Shown: positions 8,558 to 18,900 of the stretch, one piece after another
Numbering within the stretch: the first letter of the stretch is position 1
Layout: each line of letters begins with the position of its first letter
Made by a program: the position numbers and the translations under genes
NCBI GenBank assembly: GCA_021739985.1
Contig: JAIPAR010000004.1
Location: 1-40,998 of the forward strand
DNA length: 40,998 nucleotides
Direction of reading: 5' to 3'
DNA from: Bacteroidales bacterium
Lineage (GTDB): Bacteria > Bacteroidota > Bacteroidia > Bacteroidales > M50B96
The notes under the pieces: generated by a model
Told to the model about the DNA's origin: nothing
The model's input: only the letters and a program-made list of their open reading frames with translations
Databases searched by the model: none

Positions 8558-9628
8558 TTATTCAGGGAAGTGCTGTTGTACAGGATTTTGGTAAAAATAC
8601 ATTAAGCGTGAATCGCCAATGAATTCTTCTTTGAATGGGTTTAATGAAATGTGAGGCGCTTTAATTCCATCTCCAAAAAATTTGTTTCCTTCAAAAACAC
8701 GGGCTTCATCCCATATGTCTTGTTCCAAAAAGGATTGAAGCAAGCGAGTACCACCTTCAACCAGTATCGATTGTATCCCTTCTTCGTAAAGAATATGCAT
8801 CATTTGTGCCAGGGGATTGGAATCAAAATCAATATTGAAATACTTGATATTGAAGCGGTTTGCCTGGTTTTTGGCTGTAAAGACAATGGTTGGTACCTGA
8901 GAATCTAAGAGATGGAGTGAATCGGGCAGACGAAGTTGGCGATCGGGAACGATTCGTACCGGCTGTTTTCCTTCCCATAAACGAGCGGTCAGCTGTGGAT
9001 TATCAAGCAAAGCGGTATTCGTTCCCACCATGATGCCGGCTTCCTCGATGCGCCATTTATGAACCAGCACTTTGGCCATTTGGTTGGTAATCCAAACGGG
9101 TGGCTTTTCCTGGCTGGTTCGGATAATATCGATGAATCCGTCGGCTGTTTGGGCCCATTTGAGGAGGATGTAAGGGCGTTTCTTTTCGTGAAAAGTGAAG
9201 AACCGGCGATTTAAAAAACGACCTTCCTCTTCCAAAATGCCGGTAATTACTTCGATGCCGGCTTCCTGCATCCGTTGAATCCCTTTTCCGGCTACTTCGT
9301 AAAAAGGGTCTGTGTTGCAAATCACCACTCTTGGGATGTTCAACGCAATTATCATATCGCTGCATGGAGGTGTTTTCCCGTGATGCGCACAAGGTTCCAG
9401 GTTGACGTACAAGGTTGAATCTTTCAGGAGGCGTTTGTTTCGAACGGATTCCACAGCATTTACCTCGGCATGCGGGCCACCCCAACGCTGATGATATCCT
9501 TCGCCGATGATATGATCCTTATGCACGATAACGGAGCCAACCATAGGATTCGGAGCCACAGCGGACTGACCCAGCCTGGCTAATTCGAAACATCGCTTGA
9601 TATAAAATTCGTGCGTTGGAAATTCCAT
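8558..9628 (-). CDS. ribD: Bifunctional riboflavin biosynthesis deaminase/reductase
   Basis: It catalyses two cytoplasmic steps of riboflavin synthesis: deamination of the pyrimidine from GTP, and NADPH-dependent reduction of the ribosyl side chain. The N-terminal deaminase domain (about 1-145) has the zinc motif H53-A-E55 and the cysteines C80 and C89 in PCAHHGKTPPC. The C-terminal RibD reductase domain follows (about 148-350), with KWAQTADGFID and EGGTRLLQSF. The 356-aa length is normal. The TAGTTTTG box (9633-9640) lies only 4 nt before the ATG and no other ATG is nearby, so the message may be leaderless. It is divergent from prmC. Confidence 0.95.
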   Translation of the reverse strand: MEFPTHEFYIKRCFELARLGQSAVAPNPMVGSVIVHKDHIIGEGYHQRWGGPHAEVNAVESVRNKRLLKDSTLYVNLEPCAHHGKTPPCSDMIIALNIPRVVICNTDPFYEVAGKGIQRMQEAGIEVITGILEEEGRFLNRRFFTFHEKKRPYILLKWAQTADGFIDIIRTSQEKPPVWITNQMAKVLVHKWRIEEAGIMVGTNTALLDNPQLTARLWEGKQPVRIVPDRQLRLPDSLHLLDSQVPTIVFTAKNQANRFNIKYFNIDFDSNPLAQMMHILYEEGIQSILVEGGTRLLQSFLEQDIWDEARVFEGNKFFGDGIKAPHISLNPFKEEFIGDSRLMYFYQNPVQQHFPE

Positions 9629-9632
9629 GCTT

Positions 9633-9640
9633 CAAAACTA
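9633..9640 (-). promoter_or_regulatory. -7 box immediately upstream of ribD
   Basis: On the minus strand this reads TAGTTTTG, an exact TAnnTTTG match. It ends 4 nt before the ribD ATG, so transcription would begin at or next to the start codon. No TTTG is seen at -33. Confidence 0.4.
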
Positions 9641-9668
9641 GAAAAAATACGGAATCTAAAATCTTCTT

Positions 9669-9676
9669 TACCTTTG
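9669..9676 (+). promoter_or_regulatory. -7 box upstream of prmC
   Basis: TACCTTTG matches TAnnTTTG. It lies 26 nt before the ATG at 9703 and downstream of the ORF-track start at 9616, so it supports the later start for prmC. Confidence 0.5.
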
Positions 9677-9702
9677 GCCGCTGGTTAAATCATGTTAATC
9701 GA

Positions 9703-10557
9703 ATGAACTATCAGGAACTGGAACACGAATTTGTAGATTCTTTACAAGGAATTTATCCGCCGGAGGAGGTGCAGGCGATTTTTGGGCTATGCCTTGAATC
9801 GGTGGAGGGCCTAAGCAGGATGGAGTATAGAATGAATCTGTCCGGGCAGCCGGCTGCAAGCTATCTTTCGAGATACCAGCAGATTTTAATCCGATTGCTG
9901 ACCAATGAGCCCATTCAATATATCCTGGGGCAATGCCATTTTTACAATCAGATTTTTACAGTGGGGCCTGGCGTGTTGATTCCCCGGCAGGAAACCGAAG
10001 AGCTGGTTCGTTGGATTGCTGATGACTATAAGATGCAACATCCTGATTCGCTGTTGGATGTTGGAACCGGGAGCGGCTGCATCGCCATTACGCTTAAAAG
10101 CCTTTTTCCGGCCAGCCGGGTTCTAGCCAGCGATATCTCCCAAGAAGCCTTGCGAATTGCTTCTATTAACCAGCAAAGGCTTCAGCCGGATGTAAGCCTT
10201 ATTCAAGATGATATGTTGCAGCCGGATTTCAGCAAATTTCCGGAGAATTTGGAGTTAATCGTCAGCAATCCACCTTATATACAGGAATCCGAGCGAGCAT
10301 TAATGTTGCCGAATGTGCTTGAATATGAGCCATCTACAGCTTTATTCGTCCCCAATGAGGATGCCTTAAAGTATTATCGGGCACTATTGATATTTGCTCA
10401 GCAAAAGTTGGCTCCCGGAGGAAGGCTGTATCTGGAAATCAATGAAAATCTGGGCCATGCAATGCTGGAGCTTTGTAAGCAGTATGGTTTTTCGAAACTG
10501 GAATTGCGCAAAGATTTAATGGGGAAAGACCGGATGATACGTGCTTCGGAAGGCTAG
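9703..10557 (+). CDS. prmC: Peptide chain release factor N5-glutamine methyltransferase
   Basis: It methylates the glutamine of the GGQ motif in release factors RF1 and RF2 using S-adenosylmethionine, in the cytoplasm. An N-terminal helical domain (about 1-75) is followed by the Rossmann-type methyltransferase fold, with DVGTGSGCIAI as the SAM-binding motif and the diagnostic NPPY in SNPPYIQESE for glutamine methylation. PRQETEELV is the conserved segment before the SAM motif. The ORF track begins at 9616 and would overlap ribD. I chose ATG 9703 (MNYQELEHEF), which gives a typical 284-aa protein and sits after a -7 box. The stop overlaps that of the convergent dxs gene by 4 bp. Confidence 0.95.
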   Translation: MNYQELEHEFVDSLQGIYPPEEVQAIFGLCLESVEGLSRMEYRMNLSGQPAASYLSRYQQILIRLLTNEPIQYILGQCHFYNQIFTVGPGVLIPRQETEELVRWIADDYKMQHPDSLLDVGTGSGCIAITLKSLFPASRVLASDISQEALRIASINQQRLQPDVSLIQDDMLQPDFSKFPENLELIVSNPPYIQESERALMLPNVLEYEPSTALFVPNEDALKYYRALLIFAQQKLAPGGRLYLEINENLGHAMLELCKQYGFSKLELRKDLMGKDRMIRASEG

Positions 10558-12347
10558 TTCCCGGCGAGCTTTTCTAATAAACGCACTATTGATTGCACAT
10601 CCATTTCACACTCTTTCCGAAGCTCGTCGGGTGTTCCATGTTCAATAAACCGATCCGGAATTCCAAGCCGCACCAGTTTGGCGGAAGAAGCATGCTCAGC
10701 CAGATATTCTGCAATAGCTGAACCCAATCCTCCGTTTGTGGTTCCATCTTCCAAACTAATTAAAACATGATATTGATTTGCGATGTGTTGGAGTAGATTG
10801 ATATCCAAAGGTTTAAGGAATCTCATATCAAAAAGTCCAATGGATGCTGTATGATTTTGCTCAAACAGATGAATGGCATCCAGTGCCGTATTTCCTATCG
10901 GTCCAAGAGATAAAATAGCTATCTGGTGGCCGGTTTTGAGTTCACGGCCGGTTCCAACAGGAATCGTAATGGGCTCATTTTTCCAGTCTATCAATCGGCC
11001 GGCTCCTCGCGGGTAGCGGATCACAAACGGCAATTCACGCCGGGATACAGCTGTGTGCATCAAATTCCTTAATTCATGCTCATCAAAGGGCGAAGCAATT
11101 ATTAAATCCGGGATGGCACGCAAATAGGCAAGGTCATAAGCTCCATGATGGGTAGCACCATCGGCTCCTACTAAACCGGCCCGGTCGAGGCAAAAAATCA
11201 CCGGGATTTTTTGCAGCGCCACATCATGAATAAGCTGATCATAAGCCCTTTGCATGAAGGTGGAGTAAATAGCACAAAAAGGAATGGCTCCTTCCAGTGC
11301 CAGTCCGGCCGAGAATGTTACGGCATGTTGCTCGGCAATTCCAACATCGAATACACGGTTTGGAAAAATATCCTGCATATAGTTGAGTGAAGAGCCTGTG
11401 GGCATGGCGGGTGTAACCGCAACGATGTTGGGATGTTGGGTAGCCAGCTCTAAAAGTGTATAGCCAAAGACATCCTGATATTTGATGGGTTTATCGGAAT
11501 GAGATAATGTTTCGAGCATTTCGCCGGTGCGCGAATCAAACTTTCCGGGAGAGTAATGCCAATCTGTTTGATGAAGCTCGGCCTGGCGGAAGCCCTTACC
11601 TTTGACTGTTTTAACATGAAGCACTTTGGGTCCTTGCTGCAGTTTGAGCTGATTGAAAACCTCCACGAGTTTTAGAACATCATGCCCATCAACTGGACCA
11701 GTATAATGAAAATCGAATGCTTGAAACAGTTTTTCAAATTGCAGCGGAGAGGCTCCAATTACCGGGTCAATCGCCATGTTGTTATCATTTAAGATAACTA
11801 ATAAATTGGCTTGATTAAAACCTGCGTTGAGAAGAGCTTCAAAGGCCATACCGCCTGAAAGAGCCCCATCGCCTATAACCGCAATAAATTGCCGATTGCT
11901 TTGCCCATGTATGTTTGCAGCCATGGCCATTCCAAGGATAGCTGAGATGGAAGTGGATGAATGACCTACCCCGAAAGCATCATATACGCTTTCGCTCATC
12001 TTAGGAAAACCACTTAATCCTTTGTATTTGCGATTTGAATGGAATTGCATTTTACGTCCGGTAAGAATTTTATGCCCATACGCCTGGTGTCCCACATCCC
12101 AAACTAACTTGTCAATCGGTGTATTGAATGTGTAATGAATAGCCACCGTTAATTCTACTGTACCCAAACTCGCACCCAGATGCCCGGGATTATCGGCAAC
12201 TGCTTCAATAATAAAATCACGAAGTTCCATGCATACTTGAGGAAGCAGCTCAACTGGCAAATTCTTTAAATCGACAGGAGAATTAATATCATCCAGCAAT
12301 ATTCTTTGTATCTCGTTCTCTTTCAATTTCTTATAAAAATTATTCAA
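10554..12347 (-). CDS. dxs: 1-deoxy-D-xylulose-5-phosphate synthase
   Basis: It condenses pyruvate and glyceraldehyde 3-phosphate, using thiamine diphosphate, to make DXP, the first step of the MEP isoprenoid pathway; DXP also feeds thiamine and pyridoxal synthesis. The N-terminal domain shows LVWDVGHQAYGHKILTGR and the ThDP/Mg motif GDGALSGG (159-166) through NDN (187-189). The central pyrimidine-binding domain shows DVGIAEQHAVTFSAGLA and the DRAGLVGADGATHHGAYD segment, and the C-terminal transketolase domain follows. At 597 aa it is somewhat shorter than the usual 615-640, but no core motif is missing. A TACTTTTG box lies about 45 nt upstream. Confidence 0.97.
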   Translation of the reverse strand: MNNFYKKLKENEIQRILLDDINSPVDLKNLPVELLPQVCMELRDFIIEAVADNPGHLGASLGTVELTVAIHYTFNTPIDKLVWDVGHQAYGHKILTGRKMQFHSNRKYKGLSGFPKMSESVYDAFGVGHSSTSISAILGMAMAANIHGQSNRQFIAVIGDGALSGGMAFEALLNAGFNQANLLVILNDNNMAIDPVIGASPLQFEKLFQAFDFHYTGPVDGHDVLKLVEVFNQLKLQQGPKVLHVKTVKGKGFRQAELHQTDWHYSPGKFDSRTGEMLETLSHSDKPIKYQDVFGYTLLELATQHPNIVAVTPAMPTGSSLNYMQDIFPNRVFDVGIAEQHAVTFSAGLALEGAIPFCAIYSTFMQRAYDQLIHDVALQKIPVIFCLDRAGLVGADGATHHGAYDLAYLRAIPDLIIASPFDEHELRNLMHTAVSRRELPFVIRYPRGAGRLIDWKNEPITIPVGTGRELKTGHQIAILSLGPIGNTALDAIHLFEQNHTASIGLFDMRFLKPLDINLLQHIANQYHVLISLEDGTTNGGLGSAIAEYLAEHASSAKLVRLGIPDRFIEHGTPDELRKECEMDVQSIVRLLEKLAGN

Positions 12348-12392
12348 CGGATGTTTTCAAAGACTCAGGAATACCTGGTATTTTAATTGCCA

Positions 12393-12400
12393 CAAAAGTA
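12393..12400 (-). promoter_or_regulatory. -7 box upstream of dxs
   Basis: Minus-strand TACTTTTG is an exact TAnnTTTG match 45 nt before the dxs ATG. A possible TTTG lies about 25 nt further upstream, longer than usual. Confidence 0.4.
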
Positions 12401-12670
12401 GTGTATCCTATTCATAACTAAGAAGCAAAATTCAATGACCATGAGAATAATTTTACCCATAGAAAAACATTGGTTTCCCGAAAAGAATTGATGATTCATG
12501 GAAAATCTATGGTATCAGTGCCTCATTGGATATCCATTTTGATATAAACAATTCATCCCTATCATCCATAATAATGTTATTAAACCCGGATGAGTTTTTA
12601 TCATAAATAAATGGATAGGGTGAATAAAGTTAAAATTTATTCCATCACAAGATTGATTGTTAAAAAATAA

Positions 12671-12694
12671 TTAACAATTGGCGCGAATTGTTAA
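12671..12694. repeat. Palindrome TTAACAATT-N6-AATTGTTAA, candidate operator
   Basis: Two perfect 9-bp inverted arms flank GGCGCG, a GC island in very AT-rich DNA. Another ATTGTTAA at 12656-12663 pairs with the left arm too, so alternative structures are possible. A related palindrome, TTAACAAATTGTTAA, stands upstream of the second T9SS cargo gene at 25571. Confidence 0.5.
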
Positions 12695-12837
12695 AATAAA
12701 AAAATCAAAAATCAGGTGTACAACTCATTAAATTTAATATTTTTAGCCGGGATGTTTAACTAAGTGGAAGCGAGAAAAATTGTTAAAATTATATGACCGT
12801 AAGATTGCAGGAGGTATATGATTCAATAAGAAATTAA

Positions 12838-12851
12838 AACAACATGTTGTT
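12838..12851. repeat. Perfect 14-bp palindrome AACAACATGTTGTT
   Basis: The sequence equals its own reverse complement and overlaps a further TTGTTAA copy. It lies about 150 bp upstream of the giant gene's ATG and could be a binding site for a dimeric regulator; this is inferred from symmetry only. Confidence 0.4.
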
Positions 12852-12911
12852 AAATATTAGTTCATCATGTGTTTTTTTTAATATTCAAGCAAGAAATCAA
12901 TGTGAATTGCT

Positions 12912-12919
12912 TACATTTG
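12912..12919 (+). promoter_or_regulatory. Possible -7 box for the giant T9SS cargo gene
   Basis: TACATTTG matches TAnnTTTG, giving a leader of roughly 75 nt to the ATG at 12999. No TTTG is seen at the -33 distance, so confidence is limited. Confidence 0.35.
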
Positions 12920-12998
12920 AACAGTTTATAGGGATTACACTTAGGGAAATTAGACTGAAACAATTATTGCAATATAAATTACACTAAATCAATTTATT

Positions 12999-15900
12999 AT
13001 GAAACATCATTTCTACTCATTCAGAATGAAAGTAGTCATGCTGTCGCTTATGGCCATATTTTTAGCGATGACATCAAGCGCACAGATTACTACGTATCCG
13101 TATTTTGAAAATTTTGATGGAGCATCTACATGGACATCGGGCGGAACCGGTTCAACCTGGGCACTGGGTGTTCCGGCGATGACAACCATCAATTCAGCGT
13201 ATTCAGCACCCAATGTATGGGCAACAAACCTTACAGGGAATTATGCCAATAGTGAACTATCCTGGATTCAAAGTCCGGAGTTTTCATTTGTAGGTTTAAC
13301 TGCACCGGTTGTTGAGTTCAAAATGTGGTATGTAACACAAAATGTTTATACTGATGGAGCAAGTCTTCAGTATTCGCTTGATCAGGGAACAACCTGGGCG
13401 CATGTTGGGGCTGAGTATGGCTCAATATTACCAGACGTTAATGCAACAAACTGGTATAATGAGAATACAATTGCCGGCTTAGAATATAAAAATGGATGGG
13501 CTGGAAATAGCGGCGGTTGGATTACAGGCAAGTATATTCTGAACAGTCCTACAGTTACCAACCTTGCCAATCAGGCTAGTGTTACTTTTAGATTCTTGTT
13601 TGGTTCCAATGCTTCCACACAGAATGAAGGTATTGCTATTGATAACTTTTCGGTTTACCAACAACCTAATACGGATATAGGGATTATTTCCTTATATAGT
13701 ATTGAGAGTGTTTGTATCGGTTTAAATGATGTGTATGCCATTGTTCAAAATTTTGGATTGAATACAATCACCACTTTTAATGCGAACTGGGAAGTAAACT
13801 CAGTAAGTCAAACTGGTTATTTATATTCCGGCTCGTTGGCAACGAATGCAACTGATACTATCTATTTAGGACAGTATAACTTTTTACAGGGGACTACCTA
13901 TAATGTTACAGCCTCAACTGCCAATCCAAATGGAACGATTGACCAGAACACATTTAACGACAGCTACACGATTACAGGACTAACGACTTCTTTATCAGGG
14001 GCATATACAGTTGGAACAGGCGCTGATTATGCAACTATTGATGCAGCTATCACTGCTTTGCAAAATATTGGAGTTTGTGCTCCGGTAATCATGAATATTT
14101 TACCTGGCACTTATACCGGGAATTACAGTATTGGAGCTGTTCCGGGTACAAATGCGGTAAATACAGTAACATTCACCTCATCAACGGGAATTGCCACTGA
14201 TGTTGTTTTAACCTATGCCGCTGCGGGTTCTACCGATTATTGGACATGGCGTTTTAATAACACAAGTTATATTATCCTGGATAAAGTGACGGTTGTTGGG
14301 ACAGGTGCTACTTATGCCCGGGCAGTTGAGTTTATTAACGCAGCTTCTTTCTGTACAGTTAGTAATTGTATCATTAATATTCCGGTTGGAACAAGTTCTT
14401 ATTTTGTAGGTGTTTATGCCAATACAACGCTGGAAAACAATATAACAATTGCCAATAATATCATTAACAATGGATATTACGGGGTATATGTTCGAGGAGC
14501 TAGTTCATCATCTTATGAATCCAATACAGTAATTACCGGAAATACTTTTAACAACCCATATTATTACGGTATTAACCTGGCTTACAACAACTTTCCGGTT
14601 ATCTCAAACAATATAATTAATATCAATTCCGCTTCATCAACGACTTACGGAATTTATAACTACTATACCATTGATGCTATTATTGATGGGAATACAGTTA
14701 CCAACTCTTCCGCCTCAGGGACTGGCTATGGAATTTATTCAGCATATTCAGACGGTGCTCAGAAAATTCTCAATAATCGGATTACCATGACAAATAATGG
14801 AACCGTATATGCTTTGTATGATTACTATTGCGATGCATCTCCCGGGAATGAAGCCTTGGTAGCCAATAACTTCGTATATCAAGGAGTTGGAACCGGAACT
14901 GCTTATGGACTTTACATGTACTATTCAACGTACCAAAATGTGTACTTCAATTCAATACACATAACAGGAGGTTCTTCAACTGCAGGGAAAGGGATGTATT
15001 TCTATTCGGCATCCACAACAGCTTCGAGTATTCGGGTTGCCAATAATAATGTGGTCAACAGTGGTGGAGGTTATGCAGCTGATATTCTTGCAGCCTCTGT
15101 TACAGCCAATTATGTTTCATATTCTGATTATAATAATATTTATGCAACCGGGCCGGTTCTTGTAAGATGGGGAGCTACGGATATGGCTACGCTTGCGGCT
15201 TTTCAAACAGCTACAGGTTCTAATGCCAACTCGGTATCGGTTGACCCGGTTTTTGTATCCCCAACCGACCTTCATACATCGAATGCAACCTTAAATGCTG
15301 CTGCTGAGCCTTATGCTTCGGTCACAACGGATATTGACGGGGAACTTCGTGATGCAACTACTCCGGATATTGGAGCCGATGAGTTTACTCCTGCTCAAAA
15401 TGATGCCGGGGTGAGTGCATTTGTAGGTATCAACACAGTTTGTCCAGGAACTTCCGACGTTATTGTCAGTGTTGGTAACTATGGACTCGCTATACTTAAT
15501 ACGGTACAAATCCATTGGACTGTAAATGGCGTTGCGCAACCTGTCATTAATGCCACAAACCTGAATTTAGCCAGCGGTTCTATGACCGATGTTACCTTGG
15601 GTACTTTTAATTTTGTAGCTGGAACGGTTTATAATTTATCAGCCTATACTACCCTGCCCAATGGTTCATCAGATGCAAATCATATCAATGACAGCACCTT
15701 TGTAACCGGTATGGAAACTTCCTTATCAGGAACCTATACAGTTGGAGCTACCGGAAACTATCTCACCATTCAGGATGCCGTAAATGCACTTTCATCCCAT
15801 GGCATTTGTGGACCAGTGGTGATTAATGTAGAACCCGGAACTTATACAGGCCAGGCTACTATTGGAGTTATCAACGGAAGTTCTGCAACGAATACGGTAT

Positions 15901-18900
15901 TAATCCAATCATCAACCGGGATAACTAATGATGTAATTGTGCAATATGCAGGAACTGCATCAACAGACAACTGGGTATTGGCTTTCAATGGTTGTGACTA
16001 TGTGACAGTTAAGACTATGACTTTTCTATCGACAACTTCGTCCACTTATGGACGAGTCGTTATGTTTGACCTTGGAGCCAATTACAATACACTCGATAGT
16101 TGTAGAGTTGTCAGTATTGTGGGAACATCATCGAATGCATCCGGAATCTATAGTACAACTACCGGAGTGGACAATTTCAACACCATCTCGAATTGCAGCA
16201 TTGAAAATGGATACTATGGTATTTACTTCTATGGATCAAGTTCTGCTATGGAGGATGGGAATAAATTTATCAATAACTCGATTACCGGGTTCTACTATTA
16301 TGGTATTTATTCAGGATATAGCTTGAATATTCAGACTATTGGAAACTTGATTGCCAATGGTTCCAATTCATCTACGAATTATGCCTTAAGATATTATTAT
16401 AATGATGGTCAAAGTATAATTACCGGAAATAACATTATCGGAACCAATACAAGTACATTCTATGGACTGTACTATTACTATTGCGACCCGGACACCTCGG
16501 CTCCTTCCTTAATTGCCAATAACTTTATTTCCTATCAGGGAGGTACAACGGCAACGGCTTATGGATTGTATGTATATAATAGCATGGCTACCCAAATTTA
16601 TAATAACTCTGTAAATATTTTAACAGGGAGCGCTACGGCTTCTGCTGCAGCCTATTATTTCTATACTACCGGCACAACCTATGCAAATACGGCTATCTAT
16701 TGGCTCGACAGTAAAAACAACAACTTTGTGAATACGGGCAGTGGTTATTCCTATCTCATTAACGAAGGTGTTTACCAGTTAGGTTCAATGACAAGTGACC
16801 ATAATAATTTGTATGTATCCGGAACTAATTTGACGAAGGTTGGAACGGTAAATCAAACCACCCTGACCGCTTGGCAGAATTATTATCCGGGAGATGTTAA
16901 AAATGTAAACCCAGGATATGTTAGTTCATCGGACTTGCACACCAATTCAGGTGATTTAGATGGATTTGGTGTTCCTCTTGCAGAGGTAGCTACCGATATT
17001 GATGGAGAAGCCAGAGATGCTTCTACTCCTGATATCGGAGCGGATGAATATACGCCTGCTTCTTTTGACTGTGGGGTTGTAAATATTTTAAATCTTTCCG
17101 GAGTTTGCCCGGGTACCATACCTGTTGAGGTAGTGATCCAAAATTTTGGACTTGACACCCTTACAACAGCCTGGATACATTGGACCATCAATGGTGTAGC
17201 TCAAACTACTTACATCTGGACAGGCTCTATCGCTCCTCTCGAAACGGATACTGCTTTGGTGGGTTCTTATACTTTTACTTCCGGGACTTTTTATACCGTG
17301 GAAGCACATACCAGTCACCCAAACAATGGTTCGGATGGAAATGCTCAAAATGATGCTTATACGACTCCCGGATTTGAAACCGCAATGTTTGGAACCTACA
17401 CCGTTGGTGCAACCGGCGATTTCTTAACCATTACCGAAGCTGCTCAGGCATTGATGGTGAATGGAATTTGTGATGATGTGATTATCAGCATTACTCCGGG
17501 TACTTATAATGAATCGGTTATGTTGAACGATGTGGTTGGAGTTGGTCCAAATGCAACCATTACCTTCCAGTCTTCTACCGGAGTTAATACCGACGTTATT
17601 GTAACCTTTACAGGAACATCAGCCATTAATTATGTTTTCCAGATTACATCTGCTGATTATGTGACGATTCAAAATATGACCCTGACAAATACCGCCTCTG
17701 CAACTTATGGGAAGGTATTTTCTTTAACCGGCGGATCTGATCATATCACCATCAATAATAACCTTATTAATTCAATTACCGGAAGTAGTTCCTCTGCTGC
17801 GGGTATTTATGCTACCGGGCTTAATAATTATCTTACTATATCAAACAATACCATTAAATACGGGTATTATGGAATTTATGCATATGGCTCCAGTTCGGCA
17901 TTGAATGAAGGGACTCAAATTCTGAATAATAATGTGACTGATTTTTATTATTATGGTATTTATGCTTATTATCATAATAACGCACGTCTGGAAGGGAACT
18001 TCGTTGAAACGGCAGCAGCCTCAACCAGTACAACCGTTTATGTATTAACAGCAGGCTATTGCGATGGAGAAAGCGTAATTGCCAATAATGATGTACGGGA
18101 TGCACGTAGTAGTTCTACGGTTTATGGTTTAAGGGTTTATTACTGTGATGCTCCTTCCATGGCTCAAGCTACTTTAGTGTATAATAATAGAGTATCTATT
18201 ACCGGGACCAAGACATCGGTATATGCATTCTACATTTATTATTCAGCCTATGCCAAATGCTATTATAACTCCGTAAATGTTACTACGGGTACTTCCACCT
18301 GTCGGGCAGCTTATTTGTATAGCTCAACTACTGGTGTTTACAATACAGTTATGAAAAATAACAGTATCGTGGCCAATGTAAATGCTGCTGCTTTTTCTAT
18401 TTATTATTATGGCCCGGCTACCGGATTAACCAGTGACCATAACAACTACTATAATAACGGAACGAACTTTGGTTATAATAATGCCAATGTTATCACCCAG
18501 GCCAGTTGGCAAGCTGTTTATCCTGGCGATGTAATAAGTACCGGAAGTGCTTATGTTTCAAATACGAACCTTCATTCACTTTCTGCTATGTTAGATGGAC
18601 AAGGTACTCCTATTCTGGAAGTTACGGTTGATATGGATGGAGATGTCCGAAATACATTAACTCCGGATATTGGTGCTGATGAGTTCGAATTGCTCGCTTA
18701 CGATTTGGAGTTAGCCAATGTTTATACGCTAGGTGAAATTCCTCAGGAAGCCGGTGACAATCATGTTATGGTTGCACGAGTTATCAATGCAGGTACTCAG
18801 ACTCAGTATAACAAAACGATTACGTTACAGATTACGGGTGCTAATACACAGACCGTTACAGCGAACATCGATACGATTGTTGGTGGTGCCATCAAGTACA

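Larger units (their letters stand above)
12348..12998 (+). other. Gene-free AT-rich region with repeated TTGTTAA/TTAACAA sequences
   Basis: This is the only stretch over 300 bp without a gene. I find no ORF of convincing length and no tRNA-like structure. It holds the dxs promoter at its left end and probably the promoter of the giant T9SS cargo gene at its right end. The heptamer TTGTTAA or its complement occurs five times between 12657 and 12853, including a 9-bp-arm palindrome (12671-12694) and a perfect 14-bp palindrome (12838-12851). The long region may include a structured 5' leader or a small RNA, but nothing in the sequence proves it. Confidence 0.6.

Noticed and set aside
9616-9702. 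N-terminal extension of PrmC in the ORF track
   Set aside because: It overlaps the ribD start and lies upstream of a -7 box; PrmC proteins begin near MNYQELEHEF, so ATG 9703 is used.
12793-12837. 14-codon ORF (MTVRLQEVYDSIRN) and a GGAGG-preceded ATG in the region upstream of the giant gene
   Set aside because: Too short to support as a gene or leader peptide; the ATG after GGAGG runs only three codons.
13998-18689. Regular repeats that could be taken for a CRISPR array or DNA tandem repeat
   Set aside because: The repetition is at protein level (about 555-577 residue period) inside one open frame, with diverged DNA; there are no short identical repeats with unique spacers.
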